Assembly (NCBI RefSeq): GCF_014078525.1
Contig: NZ_MU078694.1
Coordinates: 389,885-453,884 of the forward strand
DNA from: Nitrosopumilus sp. b3
GTDB taxonomy: Archaea; Thermoproteota; Nitrososphaeria; Nitrososphaerales; Nitrosopumilaceae
Length of the DNA stretch: 64,000 nucleotides
Direction: 5' to 3'
In this document: piece by piece, positions 41,809-50,844 of the stretch
Position numbering within the stretch: the first letter of the stretch is position 1
How the letters are laid out: each line of letters starts with the position of its first letter
Made by a program: the position numbers and the translations under genes
The notes under the pieces: generated by a model
Databases searched by the model: none
What the model saw: only the letters and a program-made list of their open reading frames with translations
What the model was told of the DNA's origin: nothing

Positions 41809-42120
41809 ATGCCAAAAAATAGTCTTATGATTCAAAAAGAGGAACTTGACCAAATTTTGAATTTTGTTGCCAGCAGATGGATCGAAACATCAAAAGATCC
41901 AAACAGTAAAGCAATGCAAAATCTCCCAAATGATTTCTGGATGAATTCAATTGGCGGAAAAACAGCAAAAAAAGGATTCTGGGTTACAACATTGATGTAC
42001 ACTGAAAACGAAGCTGATGCAGCATCTTTCAAAGAAGTGTTGTTGAGATGGCAAGCAAAAGGTCAAGATAAAAACAGAGACAAAGGTCCCGATCTAATTC
42101 AAATTGGTAAAAAGAAATAG
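41809..42120 (+). CDS. Protein of unknown function, 103 residues
   Basis: Starts at ATG 41809 (an internal ATG at residue 7 is also possible). Mixed alpha/beta with several Trp (RWIETSKDP, NDFWMNSIGGKTAKKGFW, LLRWQAKG) and a basic C-terminus. The composition suggests nucleic-acid or protein contact but no motif is present. Divergent from cdvA; 12 bp before the ThyX-like gene on the same strand. Confidence 0.58.
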   Translation: MPKNSLMIQKEELDQILNFVASRWIETSKDPNSKAMQNLPNDFWMNSIGGKTAKKGFWVTTLMYTENEADAASFKEVLLRWQAKGQDKNRDKGPDLIQIGKKK

Positions 42121-42131
42121 ACTATTAATAA

Positions 42132-43772
42132 TTGAAATCATACAGGTCGGTATTGTCAGAATTCTCAGATAGTGAAAAAAAAATTTTATCGAATCACTTT
42201 TCTAACACAGAAGGAAATGTTTTTGCAATAATTACTCCAAGACAAGTAGATCGTGGAGCATTGATGTCACGATACAGTAGAACTGACAAAAGCATGAGAA
42301 GAATATTTCTTGATGAGTTTTTAAAAAATAAAAACAGAGGTGAGGAATTCTACAATAGAGTACTTTTAGAATATGGTGATGACTCTGTTGCAGAATTAGG
42401 CGAAGCTCAAATTGCAATTGAAGGATTGTCTAACATCGCAGTAAAAAAAATTGAAGACAGAAGGATTGGATTGTCATACTTGGAAAAATCTTCAAGATAT
42501 GTTGCATGGAACAAAAAAGAAAAAGGAAAGTATAGATTTTACAGAGATTCAGAAATTACAAAATCAAAATTTGCAGACATGTATGAGGATACATGTAATT
42601 TTTCATTTGACGTGTATTCAAAAAACATAGAACCGATGATAAATTATGTAAGAGAAAAATACCCAATAGAAAAATATAGTTTTAAAGATTCAACAGATGG
42701 AAAAGAAAAAACATTTTCTAAATTAAAAAACGAATCAGACATAAAATCAGCCAACATGATTTACAAAGGTTCTACAAAAGCTAAAGCACTAGACATACTA
42801 AGAGGTCTGCTCCCTGCATCGACTTTAACAAATGTTGGTATCACAGGAAACGGACGTGCATTTGAATATCTGCTAACAGTATTAGGTGCATCTGAACTAA
42901 AAGAAGAGCAAGATTTAGCCTCAAAAATCAAAAAAGAACTCGACACTACAATCAAATCGTTTGTTAGAAGAGCAGATGACAAATATGGAAAAGCATTTCA
43001 AAAATATCTCAAAGACATCAAAATAAAATCAAAAGTAATTACGAAAAAACAGATAAAATCAAAGCCCACTGTTGGAACATTTACAAAACTTGTTGATAAT
43101 GAACCAGAAAAAAATGCAATTGATAAAATTATCACCAGTATTATTTATGAGCAATCCCCAAGCACGTCCTATCAGAGCATACTATCACAAGTAAAGAAAA
43201 TTTCAATTCAAGAAAAAAATAAAATAATCAGTGATTTTTCAAAATTAAGAAAAAACAGGCGACACAGACCATCGAGGGCCTTTGAATCGGTATATTACAC
43301 ATTTGATTTGTGTAATAATTTTGGAATGTTTCGAGATTTTCACAGACATAGAGCTTTAACACTTGAGAGGCAGCTTCTTACCACAGATCACGGATACAGC
43401 ATTCCTAATGAAATTAAAATTCTTGGAATTGAAAAAGATTTCAAGGATTGCATGCAAAATACAAAAAATACTTTTGATAAAATTCGAACAACGTATCCTG
43501 AACAAGCACAATATGTTGTAAACTTTGCATACAACTATCAATATTATATGAAATTCAATCTTCGTGAAGCTTGTCATTTAATTGAATTACGAACGGTACC
43601 ACAAGGGCATATTGATTACCGACGTGTTGCACAACAAATGTTTCATGAGATTAACAGAGTTCATCCAGTTTTAAGTAAAATTATGAATTTTGTAGATTTA
43701 AAGGAGTATGATTTGGAGAGATTTGAATCAGAAAAAAGGACTGAGGAAAAAAGAAAGAAGATGAAAAAATAA
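42132..43772 (+). CDS. Double ThyX-like flavin-dependent thymidylate synthase homologue
   Basis: 546 residues from TTG 42132, about twice the usual ThyX length. The first half (about residues 1-240) contains [17 protein letters not shown] and [12 protein letters not shown], matching the S-x-x-E-x-S-x-R-Y part of the ThyX motif but with RHR degenerate. The second half (about 330-530) contains [16 protein letters not shown] with an intact RHR but Thr in place of the Ser. Canonical ThyX makes dTMP from dUMP using FAD; whether this double protein does, or has another flavin role, is open. No other thymidylate synthase is in the window. Confidence 0.7.
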   Translation: MKSYRSVLSEFSDSEKKILSNHFSNTEGNVFAIITPRQVDRGALMSRYSRTDKSMRRIFLDEFLKNKNRGEEFYNRVLLEYGDDSVAELGEAQIAIEGLSNIAVKKIEDRRIGLSYLEKSSRYVAWNKKEKGKYRFYRDSEITKSKFADMYEDTCNFSFDVYSKNIEPMINYVREKYPIEKYSFKDSTDGKEKTFSKLKNESDIKSANMIYKGSTKAKALDILRGLLPASTLTNVGITGNGRAFEYLLTVLGASELKEEQDLASKIKKELDTTIKSFVRRADDKYGKAFQKYLKDIKIKSKVITKKQIKSKPTVGTFTKLVDNEPEKNAIDKIITSIIYEQSPSTSYQSILSQVKKISIQEKNKIISDFSKLRKNRRHRPSRAFESVYYTFDLCNNFGMFRDFHRHRALTLERQLLTTDHGYSIPNEIKILGIEKDFKDCMQNTKNTFDKIRTTYPEQAQYVVNFAYNYQYYMKFNLREACHLIELRTVPQGHIDYRRVAQQMFHEINRVHPVLSKIMNFVDLKEYDLERFESEKRTEEKRKKMKK

Positions 43773-43808
43773 GACAATCTACAAATATTGAAAAGTTCTA
43801 ATTAAATC

Positions 43809-44210
43809 ATGACAGAGAAGATTTCTGAAAATCCTCAAGAGTGGAAAGAGAAATTGACTCCAGATCAATTTGAAATTTGTGTCAATCATGGAACGGAACC
43901 TCCATTTTCTGGAAAATACAACAACACAAAACTTGAAGGTTATTTCAAGTGTGTTTGCTGTGGAGAGGAGTTATTTTCGTCAGATGCAAAGTTTGACTCA
44001 GGCTCTGGTTGGCCAAGTTTTTGGGAGCCAGTTTCTGAAGAAAAAATAGAATATGTTTCTGATACTGCATATGGAATGATAAGAACTGAAGTAAATTGTA
44101 AAAAGTGCGGTGCTCATCTAGGACATGTCTTCGATGATGGTCCCAAGCCTACTAATCAGAGATACTGCATTAACTCAATTTCATTGCAGCATGAAAAAGA
44201 CCAAGAATAA
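43809..44210 (+). CDS. msrB: Peptide-methionine (R)-S-oxide reductase MsrB
   Basis: 133 residues: CVCCGEELFSSDAKFDSGSGWPSFWEPV, RTEVNCKKCGAHLGHVFDDGP and the catalytic RYCINSISL, the full MsrB signature with the structural zinc CxxC pairs. It repairs oxidised methionine using thioredoxin. A strong terminator hairpin follows. Related in theme to sodA and dps, that is, to coping with oxygen. Confidence 0.93.
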   Translation: MTEKISENPQEWKEKLTPDQFEICVNHGTEPPFSGKYNNTKLEGYFKCVCCGEELFSSDAKFDSGSGWPSFWEPVSEEKIEYVSDTAYGMIRTEVNCKKCGAHLGHVFDDGPKPTNQRYCINSISLQHEKDQE

Positions 44211-44212
44211 CC

Positions 44213-44235
44213 CACACTAAGAAAGTGTGTTTTTT
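44213..44235 (+). terminator. Terminator hairpin after msrB
   Basis: CACACT (44213-44218), a 5-nt loop AAGAA and AGTGTG (44224-44229), followed by TTTTTT: a 6-bp perfect hairpin with a T-run 3 nt after the msrB stop. Confidence 0.55.
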
Positions 44236-44277
44236 GAACAAACAAGAAATTATGAATGGATTTTCTCATGAAAAAAT

Positions 44278-44379
44278 ATGAGCAATACAAAATGTGATCA
44301 TTATTGGTCTCAGAATGGATCGTATTTTTGTATTCATTGTGGCACAGACATCAATAAAATAACAAATCAACATTCTTGA
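44278..44379 (+). CDS. Mini zinc-ribbon-like protein (33 residues)
   Basis: Frame ATG 44278 to TGA 44377 encodes MSNTKCDHYW...YFCIHCGTDI, with C-x-H and CIHC placed as a treble-clef-like metal site. Very short; the Cys/His content and CxxC spacing give some support. The region 44211-44476 holds the msrB terminator, this frame and the promoter for the hom operon. Confidence 0.35.
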   Translation: MSNTKCDHYWSQNGSYFCIHCGTDINKITNQHS

Positions 44380-44445
44380 GTATAATTTATTAAAAATCCA
44401 TCTAGCCTCAAAATTCATTAAAAACAAAAAGGATTTGACTAAGAA

Positions 44446-44452
44446 TATTTAT
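44446..44452 (+). promoter_or_regulatory. TATA box upstream of the hom operon
   Basis: TATTTAT is centred 28 bp before ATG 44477, the leaderless distance for an archaeal promoter. It places the transcript start within a few bases of the upstream mini-gene, which supports that gene being translated first. Confidence 0.4.
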
Positions 44453-44476
44453 GAAAGCACTAAAGCAATCCAGTCT

Positions 44477-44596
44477 ATGATACAAATGTTAACAAATAGA
44501 CATTTTCAAAATAATGATTTACCACATAATGTTAGAAAAATAATTTCAAATACGAATGGCCACATGAGTTTGGCATTCAGGGATGAATTGATTTGA
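44477..44596 (+). CDS. 39-residue gene directly upstream of homoserine dehydrogenase
   Basis: Frame ATG 44477 to TGA 44594; its stop overlaps the TTG start of hom by 4 bp (TTGA), so the two are translationally coupled. The peptide is basic in the middle (NVRKIISNTNGHMSLAFRD) with no known motif. It may be a real small protein or an upstream reading frame controlling hom; there is no run of Thr, Met or Ile that would mark an attenuation leader. Confidence 0.45.
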   Translation: MIQMLTNRHFQNNDLPHNVRKIISNTNGHMSLAFRDELI

Positions 44597-45603
44597 GAAT
44601 AATCCTATGCGGATTTGGCGTTGTAGGTCAAAGTCTTGTAAAATTATTTGAGTCAAGATCAGATGATCTCTATTCAAAATACGGGTTAAAGCCAAGAGTA
44701 GTAGGGGTTTTTGATAGTAAAGGAAGTACAGTTGATTCATCAGGATTAGATTTCAACAAACTCATCGAAGTTAAGAAAAAATTTGGCACAGTGAAAAACT
44801 ATTCAGATAAAAAAAATTCAATGACAGGAGTTGAAATGCTAAAAAATATCGATGCCGATGTTCTAATAGAGACTACTGCCAGTAATTACAAAGATGCAGA
44901 ACCAGGAATGACTCACATTACTACTGCAATGAAAAAACGGATGCATGTGATTTCGGTAAATAAAGGTCCGCTGGCATTGGCATTTCCATCCCTAATGGAG
45001 CTTGCAACATACAATCAAGTGATGTTCAAATTTAGCGGTACTGTTGGTGGCGGAACTCCAATTTTAGATTATGCAAAAAACAGTTTGAGTGGAGAAAGAA
45101 TAACATCATTTGCAGGAATTCTCAATGGAACTACAAATTACATTTTATCAAACATGTCAACAGGTCTATCATTTGATGATGCCCTAAAGGATGCCAAAAA
45201 TAAAGGGTATGTCGAAGCTGATGAATCACTAGATTTGGACGGATTAGACGCTGCTGCAAAATTAGTAATTCTTGCAAATTGGATAATGGGAATGAAAGTA
45301 ACACTTCCAGACATTGATTGTACGGGAATACGTAAAGTTACAACAGACGATATTAAAAAGGCGGAAAAAAATAATTGTTCAGTTAAATTAATTGCATCTT
45401 GCAACAAAAAGCTTGTCGTAGGACCAAAGGAAATATCAAATGAGGATCCTCTATGTGTTAACGGAACGCTAAACGCAATTGCTTTTACATCAGAGCATTC
45501 AGGTACTCAAACAATTATCGGCAGAGGTGCAGGTGGCATGGAGACTGCCAGTTCCATTCTAAGAGATTTACTAGACATCAGACAAGAGATATCTAGGAAT
45601 TGA
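44593..45603 (+). CDS. hom: Homoserine dehydrogenase
   Basis: 336 residues from TTG 44593. Rossmann start ILCGFGVVGQSLVKLFE binds NAD(P), with KFSGTVGGGTPILDYAKNSL and GILNGTTNYILSNM from the catalytic domain; the C-terminal end shows AGGMETASSILRDLLDIR. It reduces aspartate semialdehyde to homoserine for Thr/Met. There is no ACT domain, so this enzyme is not the feedback-regulated long type. It overlaps the next gene by 4 bp (TTGA). Confidence 0.9.
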   Translation: MRIILCGFGVVGQSLVKLFESRSDDLYSKYGLKPRVVGVFDSKGSTVDSSGLDFNKLIEVKKKFGTVKNYSDKKNSMTGVEMLKNIDADVLIETTASNYKDAEPGMTHITTAMKKRMHVISVNKGPLALAFPSLMELATYNQVMFKFSGTVGGGTPILDYAKNSLSGERITSFAGILNGTTNYILSNMSTGLSFDDALKDAKNKGYVEADESLDLDGLDAAAKLVILANWIMGMKVTLPDIDCTGIRKVTTDDIKKAEKNNCSVKLIASCNKKLVVGPKEISNEDPLCVNGTLNAIAFTSEHSGTQTIIGRGAGGMETASSILRDLLDIRQEISRN

Positions 45604-46076
45604 AATCCAACCTAATTTCAAAGAGTGAAACTGCATCACTGCTAAAAACAGTATCTGAAAAATGGAATATGGAGTTTCCCAAAATTAAAAATCTCAAAGT
45701 GCATCAAATTTTAGACGATGCCCAAATAATTACAGGTGACGGAATAAAGATTCTCAAAGTGAATGAAGATTATCTGCCATTTTTATCAGAAACTAAAATG
45801 CTAGAAAGATTTCCAAGTGTAATGGTTGACATGGGTGCTGTAAAATTCATGTGTAAGGGTGCCAATGTGATGCGCCCAGGAATTAAAAAGTTCACAGAAT
45901 TTGAAAAAGATCAGCTTGTTTGCATTATCGAGGAATCACAGCACAAGTTTTTAGCAGTCGGTAAGGCAATGGTGCCCAGTTCTGAATTGGAAAAAATGGA
46001 AAAAGGCGAAGTCATAAAAAATATTCACTACATCTCAGATAAATTTTGGGAAACAGGAAAAACAATTTACGATTAG
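45600..46076 (+). CDS. PUA-domain RNA-binding protein
   Basis: 158 residues from TTG 45600. The C-terminal PUA domain (about residues 75-150) reads PSVMVDMGAVKFMCKGANVMRPGI with CIIEESQHKFLAVGKAMV; an N-terminal alpha/beta portion precedes it, as in the MCT-1/Tma20 group and DUF1947 proteins. PUA domains bind structured RNA such as tRNA. TTGA overlap with hom shows a shared operon, but no functional link is obvious. Confidence 0.75.
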   Translation: MKSNLISKSETASLLKTVSEKWNMEFPKIKNLKVHQILDDAQIITGDGIKILKVNEDYLPFLSETKMLERFPSVMVDMGAVKFMCKGANVMRPGIKKFTEFEKDQLVCIIEESQHKFLAVGKAMVPSSELEKMEKGEVIKNIHYISDKFWETGKTIYD

Positions 46077-46081
46077 ATTTA

Positions 46082-46543
46082 TCATTTTATTTTCCTAACA
46101 AACTCTTGCAAATTTTTAATGTGTATACCCTCCCAATAGATTTGGTCGCATCCATCACATCTCCAAAATTCATCATGTTCTTCCAGAGTTTTTTCTTTAA
46201 CTTGATTTATGATTTCAGATTTTTTAATTTTGGATGTTGTGGAATTGCATTTAGGGCATCTTGCACCATCCCCTGAAATTTCACCAAATTCCAAATTTGT
46301 TTTTTGTAAAATCTCTTTAAATTGTTCAATCTCATCTTCTTTTGAGATATAGACAGACAAAAGTCCCATTTTGTCTGCGCGCTTAATTAAATTCTGATCT
46401 TTTGAAATAATTACTCTGTTTTCATTTTTAGATTTTTCTAATAATTTGACATCATCAATATCGGAGTAATATTTACAATCAAATCCTAAAATACGTAGTT
46501 TTTTGGCAATATTGCCAAGCATCGCATCAACAAAAAATAACAT
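46082..46543 (-). CDS. Mut7-C RNase-domain protein with zinc ribbon
   Basis: 153 residues. A PIN-like Mut7-C domain: FFVDAMLGNIAKKLRILGFDCKYY with VIISKDQNLIKRAD, then a C-terminal ribbon RCPKCNSTT...FWRCDGCDQIYW. Such proteins are predicted ribonucleases. Acidic residues of the domain (first Asp, later Asp in SKDQNLIKRAD) appear present. Function in this cell unknown. Confidence 0.82.
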   Translation of the reverse strand: MLFFVDAMLGNIAKKLRILGFDCKYYSDIDDVKLLEKSKNENRVIISKDQNLIKRADKMGLLSVYISKEDEIEQFKEILQKTNLEFGEISGDGARCPKCNSTTSKIKKSEIINQVKEKTLEEHDEFWRCDGCDQIYWEGIHIKNLQEFVRKIK

Positions 46544-46569
46544 TTAGAAACATTATGAGAAAGTTAATT

Positions 46570-47166
46570 TTATTTTATAGATTCTGTGAATTCTTCAGTA
46601 CCATCTTTTGTGATTACTAGAATATCTAGACCGTCACCACTTGCTGAATCTCTTAATGCTGCAGAACGAACTGCGCGTTTTGCCAAATCTATTGCCTCAT
46701 CTTTTGTCATGTTTGGTTTGAATTGAGGATCTAACACACCCAATGCCATTTCTGCACCTGTTCCAACTGCTGCATATTCATCAGGAAGAACAGAGCCGAG
46801 TGGATCTAGTGTATACATTATTGGTTTATCCACAACACCCCCAACAATTACCTGAGTAAGTAATGGGAAGTATCTTCGTTCATACATCATATTTGACATC
46901 ATTTTTGCTACTGTGTTTGGTGGAATGTCTCGTTTTAGCTCCATTTTTCTTATTTTAGCAAGAGCTGCGATTTGCAGTGTCAGAATCTGCATATCTGCCA
47001 CAAGTCCAGCACATGTTGCACCAACTTTATTTGTTATAGGAAAAGTTTTCTTGGTTGACTTGCTTACTAGGAAATTACCAAATGCAATCCTTTTTTCGCT
47101 TGCAAAAACTACGCCACCATCAAAAGTAATCCCAACAGCAGTTGCTCCGGGCATATACATTGACAT
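46570..47166 (-). CDS. psmB: Proteasome beta subunit lacking the catalytic threonine
   Basis: 198 residues. A short propeptide MSMYMPG is followed by ATAVGITFDGGVVFASEKR; aligning with archaeal beta subunits (GTTTVGI) places Ala at Thr1, while Glu17 (ASEKR) and Lys33 (STKKTF) are conserved. Thr1 is the nucleophile and self-cleavage residue, so this subunit should be inactive and unprocessed, like the eukaryotic beta3, 4, 6 and 7. It would need an active beta partner elsewhere in the genome to make a mixed ring. The rest (ALRDSASGDGLDILVI) is normal. Confidence 0.88.
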   Translation of the reverse strand: MSMYMPGATAVGITFDGGVVFASEKRIAFGNFLVSKSTKKTFPITNKVGATCAGLVADMQILTLQIAALAKIRKMELKRDIPPNTVAKMMSNMMYERRYFPLLTQVIVGGVVDKPIMYTLDPLGSVLPDEYAAVGTGAEMALGVLDPQFKPNMTKDEAIDLAKRAVRSAALRDSASGDGLDILVITKDGTEEFTESIK

Positions 47167-47261
47167 ATTTCAAATAATTTTGCCGCATAATAAAGGGCTT
47201 TCTACATTTTACGCGTGAGAGATAAGTAATGTAATTATACTAAAAATTACAGATAGCCATT

Positions 47262-47678
47262 ATGACTACAGCAGAAATTAATGATAAATTTCTAAATGAC
47301 GTAGTCTTCATGGGGCTAAGATCAGCCTTGGGTGTGATCTTTATTGTTCACGGAGTAGGAAAATTCAATCCAGGATTTTCAAATTTTTTGACAAGTTTGG
47401 GAATTCCAGTAGAGATGCAGATTCCAATAGCACTTGCAGAATTGGTTCCAGGAATCTTGCTAATTTTTGGAGTTCTCAGTAGATTTTCTTCAGCACTGAT
47501 TTCAATCATCATGTTAGGTGCAATATTCTTAGTCAAGGGAGCTCAGAGTCTTACAGGAGATAAAGGAGTAGAAATTGATCTCATTCTATTAGCATCAGCA
47601 TTAGTAATTATGATTGCAGGACCTGGAAGAATTTCAATTGCACATATAATTAAAAAAATACCCAGATGTATACACTAG
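47262..47678 (+). CDS. DoxX-family membrane protein
   Basis: 138 residues with four membrane helices. The DoxX core appears as GLRSALGVIFIVHGVGKF, IPVEMQIPIALAELVPGILLIFGVL and a final helix LLASALVIMIAGPG. DoxX relatives are part of a quinol oxidase in Acidianus or are linked to oxidative stress and lipid environment. No catalytic partner is adjacent, so the role is not fixed. Convergent with the M20 peptidase. Confidence 0.78.
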   Translation: MTTAEINDKFLNDVVFMGLRSALGVIFIVHGVGKFNPGFSNFLTSLGIPVEMQIPIALAELVPGILLIFGVLSRFSSALISIIMLGAIFLVKGAQSLTGDKGVEIDLILLASALVIMIAGPGRISIAHIIKKIPRCIH

Positions 47679-49036
47679 GTTTTTCCAAAATTTTGCATAA
47701 TCAAACAAATGCATTTTGTAGTCTTCTTTAGCAGATCTACTCGAGCAAATTCATTTGGAGAATGAATCTTTGAAAACATGTATGTGCTTCCAATGGAAAT
47801 GCATGGAGCTTTTAAAATATCAACAAATGGAAACATCGGACCGGTTCCAGCATTTGACACATTGAGGATTGATTTGCCAAAGACTTTGTCTGCAGCTTCC
47901 TTTACTTGAGATACAAAAGGGTTTGACGAGTCAGTTCTAGCTGCTGCCTCACCATGATAAATTTTCATTTTGACATCAGAGAAACCTTTTGATTTTAAAT
48001 GATTTTTTAATCGCATAATCTGTTTTTTAGGGTCCATTTTAGGCACCAATCTAAAATCAATTTTCACTAACGCATTTCCTGGAAGGACTGTTTTTGCACC
48101 ATCACCAGTATAGCCAGATAGAAACCCTGCGATATTGCATGTTGCGCCACCAACTAAAGCCTTTTTTGCATTCATACCAGTCTTATTTCCCAAGAAAGAT
48201 TTTATTCCAAATTCATTTTTGAATACTTTTTCATCAAATGGTTCATTTCGAATAATTTCCAGGTCTTTTTTTGAAAATGCTGCAACTTCTTTGTACCAGT
48301 CTTTAATGAGAATTTTCCCATCAGAATCACGCAGTGATTTGACAGCTTCAATCAATTGCCATGCAGGATTTTTTATTAAAACAGCTAAACTAGAGTGGGC
48401 ATCTATGTTTGATTCAGTTACAGATAATTCTACAAATAGCAGTCCTTTCATTCCAAGACCAATGATTGGCCTATTTTTTGAATCCACATACCCAAATTCC
48501 CAAATCACACCATCGCAAGAAAATTTCTTTTTGTATTTTTTCAAGTACTCTTCTATATGAGCACTTCCTGTCTCTTCTTCTCCTTCAATTAGAAATTTAA
48601 TGTTACATGGTACATCCCCTGTTGTTTTCAAGCAGGCATCTACTGCTTTGATTCTAGTGATTAATTCACCCTTGTCATCAGTTGCGCCCCTTCCAAAAAT
48701 TTTGTTTCCTTTTCTTTTTCCACTGAACGGTGGATCATCCCATAAATCAAATGGTTCAGCAGGTTGAACGTCATAGTGATTGTAAAACATCAAAGTTTTC
48801 GAGGGGTTTTGTTTTGACTTTATTTCTCCGTAGACTAGTGGCGCAACGCCTTTTTTCAATCTCAAGATTTCAGAATTTATTCCAGATTTTTTCAGTATTT
48901 TTGAAACAAGAATTGCACATTCTTCAATACCCTCATTTTTTGCAGAAACACTGGGCTGTCTAATCATCATTTGTAGATCAGATATCAAATTTTCCATATT
49001 GGAGTCTACATGTTTTAGAGCATTCATACTAGTCAC
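47675..49036 (-). CDS. M20-family metallopeptidase
   Basis: 453 residues. Metal ligands are in NHYDVQPAEPFDLWDDPPF (His, Asp), GRGATDDKGEL, EGEEETGSAH (Glu pair) and the C-terminal His (SKIHSPNEFARVD); a dimerisation domain lies at about residues 185-295. M20 members include dipeptidases, carnosinase-like enzymes and DapE; the length and dimerisation loop favour a cytosolic dipeptidase. ADP-dependent NnrD overlaps its start by 4 bp upstream. Confidence 0.87.
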   Translation of the reverse strand: MTSMNALKHVDSNMENLISDLQMMIRQPSVSAKNEGIEECAILVSKILKKSGINSEILRLKKGVAPLVYGEIKSKQNPSKTLMFYNHYDVQPAEPFDLWDDPPFSGKRKGNKIFGRGATDDKGELITRIKAVDACLKTTGDVPCNIKFLIEGEEETGSAHIEEYLKKYKKKFSCDGVIWEFGYVDSKNRPIIGLGMKGLLFVELSVTESNIDAHSSLAVLIKNPAWQLIEAVKSLRDSDGKILIKDWYKEVAAFSKKDLEIIRNEPFDEKVFKNEFGIKSFLGNKTGMNAKKALVGGATCNIAGFLSGYTGDGAKTVLPGNALVKIDFRLVPKMDPKKQIMRLKNHLKSKGFSDVKMKIYHGEAAARTDSSNPFVSQVKEAADKVFGKSILNVSNAGTGPMFPFVDILKAPCISIGSTYMFSKIHSPNEFARVDLLKKTTKCICLIMQNFGKT

Positions 49037-49896
49037 ACAATTTTATCAAATGGCTTCATTGCAGTAGGAATTTCATCTAGTAGATCCATAGAAGTCATAT
49101 GCAATCCTAATTTCTTTTGAACTGCCTTTCCTGCCAAGCCATTGATGAAAGTAGCTGCTGCTGCAGATTCCAAAGGATTTCTATTCTTTGAGAGCAAACC
49201 TGCAACCAATCCCGAAAGAACGTCACCTGTTCCTCCCACAGTCATTGCAGGAATTTTTTTCGTATAAAGAAAGGTGGTAGTTCCATTTGATATGACATCA
49301 GTTGCACCTTTTAGTAAAACAACGATTCCATGTTCTTTAGCTTTTTTCTCTACAAGTTTTATTCGCTCATTTTTTGAGTTTGATGGTGCTTCTCCAAACA
49401 ATCTCTTAAATTCACCAGCATGTGGTGTTACTACTACATTTTTGTTTGCAAGTAAAGGCAATACTTCAGGAATTAAAGCACTGGCATCAAGAGACAACCT
49501 TACATCACGATCTAAAAGAGATTTTACAAGATGCAGTAAAGAGTTTCTTTCTTGTATTGCAAGACCCATCCCAATTGTAGCAGAATCAAGATTCCGAGGC
49601 AATGCCCCCAACAGCTTGTTAACTGCACCACGAGTTAACTTTTGATCAACTAAGGGAATTACAATAAGATTTGGGGATACAGACCTAGTTGGAGATACAT
49701 TGATGTTTGGAACAGAGGTGTAAACTAAATCAGTGCCACACCTGAGTGCTGCAATTGAGGAAAGTATTGGAGCACCATGATAGATGTAGCTACCCCCAAT
49801 TACCAGAACTATCCCATTGTCACCTTTACGAGATTTTGCTTTTCTAGCTGGAATGAATTTTTTTACTATTGATAATGTGAGAGCTTTTGTAACCAT
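49033..49896 (-). CDS. nnrD: ADP-dependent NAD(P)H-hydrate dehydratase
   Basis: 287 residues of the YjeF C-terminal (ribokinase-like) family: DNGIVLVIGGSYIYHGAPI, VVTPHAGEFKRLFGE and GGTGDVLSGLVAG, the nucleotide and catalytic site. It repairs damaged NAD(P)H hydrates using ADP or ATP. The N-terminal YjeF epimerase domain is absent here; it may be another gene. It overlaps the M20 gene by 4 bp, so they form an operon. Confidence 0.88.
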   Translation of the reverse strand: MVTKALTLSIVKKFIPARKAKSRKGDNGIVLVIGGSYIYHGAPILSSIAALRCGTDLVYTSVPNINVSPTRSVSPNLIVIPLVDQKLTRGAVNKLLGALPRNLDSATIGMGLAIQERNSLLHLVKSLLDRDVRLSLDASALIPEVLPLLANKNVVVTPHAGEFKRLFGEAPSNSKNERIKLVEKKAKEHGIVVLLKGATDVISNGTTTFLYTKKIPAMTVGGTGDVLSGLVAGLLSKNRNPLESAAAATFINGLAGKAVQKKLGLHMTSMDLLDEIPTAMKPFDKIV

Positions 49897-49950
49897 TACA
49901 ACATACCATAAAAAACAGATGAATAAAACTTGTTTTGAATAAATTAACGG

Positions 49951-50844
49951 CTAGAATGATTTTTTACTTGTTTTCTTGGAAGGTTTTTTTGTAGATTTCT
50001 TTACAGATTGAGTTTTTTTGACGACTTTTACAGAGCTAGTTTTTTTAGGAATTTGTCTTGACTCCCTATCAAAAAATGCTTTTCTAGCAAAACATAGGTA
50101 TGTGGTATGTCCAATACCCTGAAAAGAATGACGAGTTTTTCCCTCTCTTGCTTCAATAGTACGTAAAATATGTTCAGTTGATTCTATATCAGTAAATTCA
50201 TTATCTACAAGTGCCATAGTTAATTTCTCTAATTGGTTCATTGTAGGACAAATTGCAAAAATACTTCCACTGCCTTTTAGCATCTTTCTGACTTGAGGGA
50301 TGACAATCCAAGGATCACCTAAATCAATTAAAGCAACATCCATATCTTCTAGTGGCAGTTTTTTTGCAGTTTTTAGATCTAGATTATGTTGTGTTACATA
50401 CTTTGAGACTCCAGCTTTTTTGATATTTTTTTCTGCAATCTTCATAAAGTTTTCATCAACATCAAAGGTGTAAACATGTCCGCGTGGCTTTACAATGTTT
50501 GCAACAAAAGAAGTAAGTGAGCCACTACCAGTCCCAATCTCTAAAATCTTTTGACCATCACCAATTCCAGCTCTTGCTACTATGTATCCCAAATCTTTTG
50601 GATATACTATTTGTGTACCATGTTGAATTTTCATCACGTAATCAAACATTGTAGGTTCCAGAAGGTAGACGTACTTGTCTTTGTTTGTGATTAATCTGGA
50701 GCCATATTCTTTTCCAATTGCATCAGAATGTTTTATTACACCAATGTGAGTGTGAAATGATTCTTTTTTTGAAATTTTTGCAAGCCATTTTTTAGAATGA
50801 TTATAGTAAAACAGAACTGGCGAGTTTTGCTTTATTTTTGCCAT
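49951..50844 (-). CDS. trmI: tRNA (adenine-N1)-methyltransferase TrmI
   Basis: 297 residues. The TrmI N-terminal module (MAKIKQNSPVLFYYNH) precedes a Rossmann methyltransferase: IARAGIGDGQKILEIGTGSGSLT (SAM loop), VYTFDVDENFMKIAEKN, VALIDLGDPW. It makes m1A at positions 57/58 of tRNA. The C-terminus has an extra Lys-rich tail of about 30 residues (VKVVKKTQSVKKSTKKPSKKT), likely binding tRNA. Normal length otherwise. Confidence 0.87.
   Translation of the reverse strand: MAKIKQNSPVLFYYNHSKKWLAKISKKESFHTHIGVIKHSDAIGKEYGSRLITNKDKYVYLLEPTMFDYVMKIQHGTQIVYPKDLGYIVARAGIGDGQKILEIGTGSGSLTSFVANIVKPRGHVYTFDVDENFMKIAEKNIKKAGVSKYVTQHNLDLKTAKKLPLEDMDVALIDLGDPWIVIPQVRKMLKGSGSIFAICPTMNQLEKLTMALVDNEFTDIESTEHILRTIEAREGKTRHSFQGIGHTTYLCFARKAFFDRESRQIPKKTSSVKVVKKTQSVKKSTKKPSKKTSKKSF

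Noticed and set aside
40816..41853. Longer CdvA start at 41853
   Set aside because: The added 53 residues are Lys/Phe/Asn-rich and unlike CdvA; the PRC-barrel starts right after ATG 41694.
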